64,000 nucleotides of DNA from Norana najaformis (lineage: Eukaryota; Annelida; Clitellata; Crassiclitellata; Hormogastridae). The translations under genes and the position numbers were made by a program. Of the stretch, positions 57,060 to 64,000 are shown piece after piece. The DNA is taken from the NCBI GenBank assembly GCA_964023275.1, contig OZ029915.1:20550775-20614774 (forward strand). The letters run 5' to 3'. The notes beneath the pieces are model-generated. The model was not told the origin of the DNA, did not search any database, and was given only the letters and a program-made list of their open reading frames with translations. Numbering within the stretch: the stretch's first letter is position 1; each line of letters opens with the position of its first letter.

Positions 57060-59222
57060 CCAAGCTCATCAAGTATGAAGAGCCTCGATGAAAGCCGGTC
57101 TTCGGAAGTCCGGGGATGGGAGATTTCAACTCCAATCAACCAAGTTTTTAACTGGCGTCGGCACATGGAATGTAAGATCTTTGTACATCACTGGAAGACT
57201 AGCGCAGGTGATAAGGGAGATGAAGACATACAGGTTGCAGATCTTCGGGATAAGTTAAATGAGATGGACGGAGAGTGGACGATTGTAGGGTGCAAGGATT
57301 CTGATCAGCAGAGTCCACCAAGACACTACAACGTTGGGAATCAATAAGCGACAGAATAATGACAGCAAGGCGGCAGACAAGGTTTTTTAAACACAACTAT
57401 AGTCCAGGTGTATGCTCCAACAAACACAGCAGATGACGAAGAAAAGGATGGATTTTACAAACAGCTACAATGCGTTATGGATGAGATTCCGAGGCACAAT
57501 GTGAAGATCCTGATGGGAGACTTTAATGCACAAATTGGATCGGATAGGGCTGGTTGGGAAGAAGTAATGGGAGAAATAGTGGAAAGTGAAAGATCAAATA
57601 ATGGAGAAAGATTACAGAGCCTCTGCAACAGCTACAAATTAAAGGTCGAAGGATGATGAGGAGTTGGAAATAGATGTAGGAGACATTGACGAAGAGATAC
57701 GAAAGGAGATACGAAGGGAAATCAAAAGTCTGAAAAATGAAAAGGCTGAAGGAAATGATTAAATAAAATCCAAAATTTTTAAGTATGGGGGTGAGACGAT
57801 GGTACGAGAGCTGAGAAAGTTGTGCAATAACATCTTGACAACGGGCAGTATACCGATGCCATGGAGAGACGGCATCATCATTCTGATCGCAACAAAGGGA
57901 GATTTGAGGAATGCTCGAATTGGAGAGGCATCACTCTACTGCCGATTCCTATAAAGGTTATGGCCACAGTGATGCTGAATCGTATGAAGGCTGCTGTAGA
58001 CAAAAGGCTGAGACAGGAACAGGCGGGATTTAAAGCAGGGCGATCCTACTGCGAGCAAATTGTTACCCTTAGACAGATAAAAGAGAAAAGAATCTAATGT
58101 GGGAGGCTCTTATACTGATTTCTAAAAGGCCTTCATCAGTGTTCACAAAGAGTCGCTATGAAAGATAAAGAAGAGTTATGGAATTCCAATTCCAACAAAG
58201 ATAATTGAATCACCGAGAGATTTTATGATGACGGTCTATGAGCTATGAGAAATTAAGGAGAGGTGGGTGAGTGTTTTCCGATTGTAACTGGGATATGTTT
58301 TGTCACCGACAATTTTGACCATGTTATGGATTGGGAGATTTCGAGAGTGACGGAAGGCAGTAACACTAGACTGAAATGATCAACAGTTATAGATTAAGAG
58401 ACCTGGACTTTGCGGTTGATATCCCCTGCTGGATAGTACTTGGAAAGGCATAAAAGAACCAACATCTAAAGCTCAGGAGGAGATAGCAAAGATGGGACTC
58501 ACTATCAATCCGGAAAAGACCAAAATCATGAAGATAGGAAAATGAAATGAAATGGACAAGATCATGATTAACGACAAGGTGGTGGAGGTCGTGGATGATT
58601 TCTGCTACCCCAGTAGCTTAATAACAGCATACAGCAGCTGTGACAGGGAGGTAAGGATAAGCATAGGAAAGGCAAATGTTGGTTTTTGGGAGACTTTTAT
58701 TAGACTCTATTAGACTTTTGGGATATTAGACTTGCAAATATATGGAAGAACAACGGGGTGCAGTTTGAGGACCAAGATTCGTCTATACGAAGCCATAGTA
58801 TTAAGCACACTGCTACATGGATAGGAAACTTGGCCAATGACGGTGGCAAACAAGAAAAGATTGGAGGCAGCACAACCATTTCGTGGTCGTGGTAGGATAT
58901 CAAATAAAACTATAAAAGACAGGACGAGACAAGAGGATATAGAGAATATCATCAGAAAGAGAATACTGAAATTTTATGGGTCATGTAATTCGCATGGACA
59001 GAGATAGGCGAGCCAATCAAGCAATGAACTGGATTCCTGAAGGGAAACAGAGGAAGGGACGACCAAGGAAGAACTGGCCAGAGACCATCAGAGACGACCT
59101 TAGTTGTTGGGAGTTGTCGTAGGACGAGGTAGGAAGACTGGCGGTCGACAAAGATGAATGGAGAAGCTACTTTGCCTGATGTGCAGACCTGCACAGGAAG
59201 GACTAAGTAAATACCTAAGTAG
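57060..59222 (+). mobile_element. RTE-like LINE relic
   Basis: Frame-shifted remains in order: endonuclease start (TWNVRSLYITGRLAQVIREM type), endonuclease core VYAPTNTADDEEKDGFYKQ and KILMGDFNAQIGSDRAGWE, a linker, then reverse transcriptase YGGETMVRELRKLCNNI, WRDGIII, NWRGITLLPIPIKVMATV, RLRQEQAGFKAGRSYCEQI, LDFAVDI, GLTINPEKTKIM and VVDDFCYPSSLI. The end reads DKDEWRSYFA and CADLHR. The catalytic FADD is FAVD and many stops interrupt it. Order and motifs fit RTE-type elements with endonuclease and RT in one protein. Upstream of the RYK exons found here. Confidence 0.8.
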
Positions 59223-59264
59223 CCCTTTAGCTGACCCATAAGAACAGGAGTGAAAAGCCAAGAC

Positions 59265-59665
59265 TACACCAGGAGACCAGGTAGACCAGGTCAGCGCGGA
59301 CAAGATCAGCCATACGATATTAGACCAGAAAAGGCAAAACCGGCCAAACGGCTAGGCCAGACTAAATCAAACCAGGCCAGACGAACAGACCAGACCGGAC
59401 TAGGCAAGACTAGACCATGACAGGTCATGAAAAGGTCAGACGAGACTAGACCACCGCAGACCTGACCTAGGTCAGGCTAAATCAGATCAGATTAGACCAA
59501 GTTAGGCTAAGCCAAGTGATGCAAGGCAGCCCGCACCAAACCAGACCAGACTAAACCAGACCAGACTAAATCAGAACAGACCAGTTCAGACCAACTGAGA
59601 ATGTCACAGGACAAAACAAGACTGGGCAAGGTAGAACAGGATAAGACAGGTCAGGACATGTTTCC
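59265..59665 (+). repeat. Degenerate ACCAGA-type array
   Basis: About 400 bp built from variants of GACCAGACTAAACCAGACC. Units are 5-15 bp and irregular; no clear higher-order period by eye. Confidence 0.75.
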
Positions 59666-59935
59666 AGTCGTTCATATAAGCACACGGCCTGGCAAGAGTT
59701 CACAGATAAACCTCCACCTGCATGAACAATCGATATCGGTCGATGCTTACGACAAGCACTAGAGGATAACATTTTATGCATTCTTTTATTTGTGCGACAT
59801 TTTGGCGCCACATAATCACGTATCTAGTAAAACTTACTAAAAACCTTCATAAAAGCCGACAGAATATAACCCTTTATCTACCGTTCGTCTGTCTGTCTGC
59901 CTTTGGCTGCATAGGTCTACCTACTTTTCCTTCTC

Positions 59936-60067
<132 letters not shown>

Positions 60068-60634
60068 GTATGTCGCTGTCTGTTTTCTGTCTCTTTATTG
60101 TAATTATATAACATACGTGTATTTAGTCCCCTATGTATAATTATATATATACCGTATGCCGTGTCAATATATGCATGATAAGTGTGCGTGTAAGGGACCA
60201 CAGGTGTTTTCTTAGATCAGTCTAACCCGACCCCGTCATAAGGTTCACTTCCTGCGTTTACAAGTCATCATCAAAGCCAAGGGTCGGGTCCAAAAGCGAA
60301 ATGATTCTTGACCCATGACCCGGTCGGTCTGCAGCCACCATCACGTTGACGCTACTGTGGAACTGTAGACAGTCATACTTTGACCACACTTAGCTGCAAC
60401 ACACTATTATAATCAGTGTGGCCAGAAAGCTTTCTGAATCGCAAATAATGTATCCAGCAACCAGATACTACAAGTCATTCGACCATAAACGAAGCACTGA
60501 CAGATGAAATATAGGGCAGAATCGTTGTGCCACACTGCAAACAGTGTGTGGCTGATTTTCCAGTGCTCAACATCAGTCGCTGCTGTTCACAGACATTAGT
60601 TTTGAGAATGCTCTTGTCTTGGGACGAGACCGGA

Positions 60635-60838
60635 CTACGAAACAAACAGATCTGAGGACTTATAATGAAAGCAATTTATGGCATGTGATGATGCGGTGGG
60701 AAATTCTTTCAGCAAATGTCTACCCAAATTTGGATAGTTAAAAGAGAAATAATCTGGAGCTACTTCAAAGGCAAAGTCATCTGTTAATGACCAAAGGCCG
60801 TCTTGTGTGTCAGCCTCAAATAGTTCCTGTGGCTTCAC
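60635..60838 (-). other. Open frame, possible unassigned exon
   Basis: Minus-strand frame preceded by an AG at the end of AGCCACAG. It reads ELFEADTQDGLWSLTDDFA, FEVAPDYFSFNYPNLGRHL and ends at a stop at 60634-60632 region. Composition is protein-like, and the 'DG.W.LTD' phrase recalls the tail of VIT/VWA-domain proteins, but the match is too weak to name. Could be a decayed exon of a neighbouring minus-strand gene. Confidence 0.2.
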
Positions 60839-60988
60839 GCGATTTCACTTCCGCACAAGAAATCCCAGGTATGCGATAGTCTTAGAAATCTAATATAGAA
60901 ACATGCAGATCTTTCGTTTAAGCACAAAGTATAAAAGCATCGACCAACGAATGGACGAACAGCCGGCTGGTCTCGTAGATTGTCTTTG

Positions 60989-60989
<1 letters not shown>

Positions 60990-61019
<30 letters not shown>

Positions 61020-61036
61020 GTACATATATATATATA
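60990..61036 (+). repeat. (TA)n microsatellite
   Basis: TA repeat with a GTACA interruption. Confidence 0.9.
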
Positions 61037-61139
61037 GACGAGGGACAGATTGATGAAATCAGTGACCCCAAACGCAGAGACAGGAAGACTGATACGCAAA
61101 GAAACCGAAACAGAGAGATAGATACAGAAGAAGATTGCC

Positions 61140-61265
61140 AGATTAGATAGAGAGAGCGAGTGAATGAGAGAAAGAGAGAGAAAGAGAGAGAGAGAGAGAG
61201 ACTGAAAGAGAGAGACATACAGACAGAAGAAGAAGAAGAGAGAGACTGAAAGACAGAGAGAGACA
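61140..61265 (+). repeat. Imperfect (GA)n tract
   Basis: GAGAGA with GAAAGA, GACTGA and GAAGAA variants. Confidence 0.88.
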
Positions 61266-61431
61266 GAAGAAGATTGCCAGATAATTGGTTAAACGCAAAC
61301 TCGTGCATGCGCAGTATAATCATACCCTTTGGCAATGCTATTGTAGCCCGAGGCACAGGATTCTTAATCAGCGAGAAAATACGGCGCTGTATAAACATAT
61401 TAATGATGAACGTCGTTGTACTAATCTGACC

Positions 61432-61437
<6 letters not shown>

Positions 61438-61464
<27 letters not shown>
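61438..61464 (+). repeat. (CT)n microsatellite
   Basis: About 26 bp of CT. Confidence 0.92.
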
Positions 61465-63290
61465 AATCCGATCCATCATTCCTTAAGAAATTCATTAAAA
61501 ACAGCGCCTAATAACGAATGCCACATTCATTCACCCACTCATATCTCTTCATCAAACCGCCCTCTTCATCGTTGCCTCTCGCCGTCTATCCACAAGATTG
61601 CAAACCGTTATGATGAATAGGCCTAAACTTTTGAGATGAGCTCATTATGTCTTCTAAATGTTCCCAGGTCCTTCTTTGGCAGCCACTTGCAATTTTCTTA
61701 AAAGCAAGTTCATCAGCATCGGATTTAGCGAAGACTCGTCAATCCGATTAACCGAACGGCAAGTTCAAATGTCTACGCCTAATAGTCGGTTAATCTTTTG
61801 ATCCCGGGCTAAGGACATTTGTCGACTGAGTCCATACCGCGGTACCGCAGTAGACAATTCTCTCTGTCAACCCAGGGAGGGCATCAGACAGCGAAAAAAC
61901 TGAATAACAATATTATAAATGTCTAGTCACTTACTAAATTGTTCTGTAGCCAAATATAAAATTCAATACAAATTTATTCATCTGAAAAGTATTTCTAAAG
62001 ATATGGACATCGACATAAAAAGTCCATGTCTTCGGCAGGTCTATACCACGTATCACAGGTGCAGTGATCATAGGAACACCGATTTATAGGTGCAATTATT
62101 CTTAAATACTATACCATTCTTACGAACAAAGGTTCTTAAGTACTATAATTCTTAGGTGCTGTATACGATTTACGCATGGTTACACGTTTTGAAAAGTGTT
62201 GATATATCAATACTTTTTCAAACCACTTGCAAGTACAGAAACTGTAATTTTCATAGTCACTATAGTGTAATGCGTAAGACTAGCTATCTGCATCTAAGAT
62301 CAGAGGCCCTTCACCTGAGTCACAATAACCATTAAACCATTGCGAAATTGTTCTCGAAGAAACTGTCCAATAACTTAGTAATGACAAGTATCGACTGTTA
62401 GCTGATATGAGCAGCGGAATGATTACGGTGTCACAGATGAACACAACTTTGAGCAACAAAAGCCGTAAATTATAATTTCTGCATTCTGTCTCAACTGCAA
62501 AATATAGTGCCTATGCCCCTCCTTTGTAACGCGTATTAAAAACGTTTCGGAAAATTTCATGCTATATCAGGATATCGAAGTTGAAAATACTAAAGAAATA
62601 AAAGTTTTATTACTGATTATGACAATGAATGTTCAGATATTTTAAGGTCCCATTTTATTTAAATGTGCCATTTAAAAAGAAATTTTTTATAGGCTTACTG
62701 TAGTAGTAGTATTTAGTCCAGGCCATGAATTCTGGTTGCATTAGGAAGCTGACAAACTCCATGCATATTTTTTATGTGCAGTTGTAGATGACTGGTTTAT
62801 AACAAGAAGCCTTTTTTGTTAGATTGCAATGAATGTCATAGTTTCACGATAAATAAAATTAGCCGAGTTTCCTTGTGATGAGCTTAAAAGAGGATTTTCC
62901 CGGAGGTCTTTGATTAGCTGTTCTCCTATCTTCTAATCGATGGATTTATTGATTGATTGATTGTTTAATCAAGTGGTTGATAGAATCCAGTATAAGAAAC
63001 GAGGTTTTGTTTCGAATATCAAAGCCAGAGATTTCTGGCGATGGGATTAAACAGCCAGACATCCGGGTTAACGGCTGAGATTGGGTGGGCTAGGACAGGG
63101 GAAGGAGGAGAAGAATTCGATCGAGGGATGGATTGAGTGGGTTGGTGGGCGGACAGGAGGAGGGTTGTCATGAAATTCCACTAACAAGGGTGACTTCAAT
63201 TCTTCCGGTCATTTATCACGGTCAAAGATTAAACGGTCAGTTGATAGACACAACTGCTGGATGGACAGCTGTCGAGGACAAGTAGACAGG
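61465..63290. other. No gene recognised
   Basis: AT-rich sequence with a short (TTGA)n at 62945-62965 and the 8-mer TAGGCCTA at 61618. I searched the minus strand for a RYK signal-peptide exon and found no convincing candidate. Confidence 0.4.
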
Positions 63291-63294
63291 TTCT

Positions 63295-63401
63295 GAGGAG
63301 AAAGAGGAGCAGAAGCAGGAGCAGGAGCAGGAGCAGGATCAGAAGCAGTAGCAGGAGCAGGAGAAGCATGAGTAGGAGGAGGAGCAGAAGAGGAGGAGGA
63401 G
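63295..63401 (+). repeat. (AGGAGC)n purine-rich tract
   Basis: About 105 bp of AGGAGC/AGAAGC/AGGAGG hexamers. The minus-strand poly-Leu frame is an artefact and not a signal peptide. Confidence 0.92.
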
Positions 63402-64000
63402 GGGACAAGAGATCTGGGTGGCGTTCCAGGAAGTGTCGCGACGGGGGTTGGAAGCTCAAGAGGACCAGGTGCAACCAGTGAAATCTATCATTATGAACAC
63501 CGTGGCAAAGCAAATTGGGCGATGATTGGGCTATAATTTATCCCCGGTTGTGCAGCAGAACTCCGTACTCCTTCTATTCCTATCGCTGCTTTCATCTTCT
63601 CGACCATGTACTTCTAAATTACAAGGACTGAATTCAAAACTGCACACGATGACATTCAGCCAGCAGTCATCAGCTGCAGGCATATGCAAATTTTATTGCA
63701 TTTTATAATTTCTAAATCATCTTGTGAATGTCAATACACTACGAATACTTGCGCACGTAGGCCTAGACACATACAGGCGATATGTGACATAGATGCAACG
63801 TTTGACTACATTTCGTAACAGGAGCTCTGCATCCATGTGCTGTGAAAAGTGATTTCGTATCTGTTCCAGTTCGGTGACTTTCCACGGCCTTTTAGCCCAG
63901 TTGTGACCCCGTGTATCCTTGGCCTCGGGGAAAATAATTACAGACTGCATTTGCCATGTACGTGCGACAACGTGTTGCAGTTTTGTTGCCAGTAAATTTG

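Noticed and set aside
63229..63513. Poly-Leu frame as a signal peptide exon for RYK
   Set aside because: Hydrophobic run comes from the AGGAGC repeat; no WIF sequence or suitable donor follows.

Overview
This is a eukaryotic genomic window from an animal. Coding sequence occurs as short exons with GT/AG borders, separated by large AT-rich introns that are full of microsatellites and dead transposons. The families present (a RYK-type receptor, a TGF-beta superfamily ligand, piggyBac, hAT, Ty3/gypsy, CR1/L2-like and RTE-like LINEs, tRNA-derived SINEs) and the many copies of the 8-mer TAGGCCTA suggest a marine invertebrate. An invertebrate deuterostome such as an echinoderm is my guess, not a demonstrated fact.

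Two protein genes can be supported. On the + strand, exon 1 (67-481) and exon 2 (16312-16856) encode a signal peptide and the propeptide of a TGF-beta superfamily ligand. They are joined across a 15.8 kb intron in compatible phase. I cannot find the cystine-knot (mature ligand) exon. On the - strand, 13 phase-compatible exons between 56662 and 38614 encode nearly all of a RYK (Derailed/Lin-18) Wnt receptor: WIF domain, tetrabasic site, one transmembrane helix, juxtamembrane segment and a complete RYK-type kinase domain ending in a stop codon. About 524 residues are readable. Only the 5' exon(s), with the signal peptide and the start of the WIF domain, are missing. The two genes converge.

Layout. 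0-17 kb: ligand gene, whose intron holds a Ty3/gypsy relic with one LTR (about 1330-4607), a tRNA-derived SINE, a piggyBac element with intact TTAA borders (5497-7246) and several copies of an unclassified interspersed repeat. 17-38.6 kb: no supported gene; a second gag-region copy, a tRNA-SINE, a hAT relic, SINE copies, a truncated LINE 3' end, microsatellites and a small MITE. 38.6-56.7 kb: the RYK gene, with a CR1/L2-like LINE, duplicated DNA, a 27-bp-arm inverted repeat, CAG, GACC and CCA repeats and a second MITE copy in its introns. 56.9-64 kb: a decayed RTE-like LINE, a degenerate ACCAGA-type array, long (CT)n and (TA)n tracts and unannotated sequence.

The RYK model rests on protein motifs, unbroken frame and matching splice phases across all 12 internal junctions. 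No alignment or transcript was available. Transposon calls rest on translated motifs and terminal repeats read by eye.
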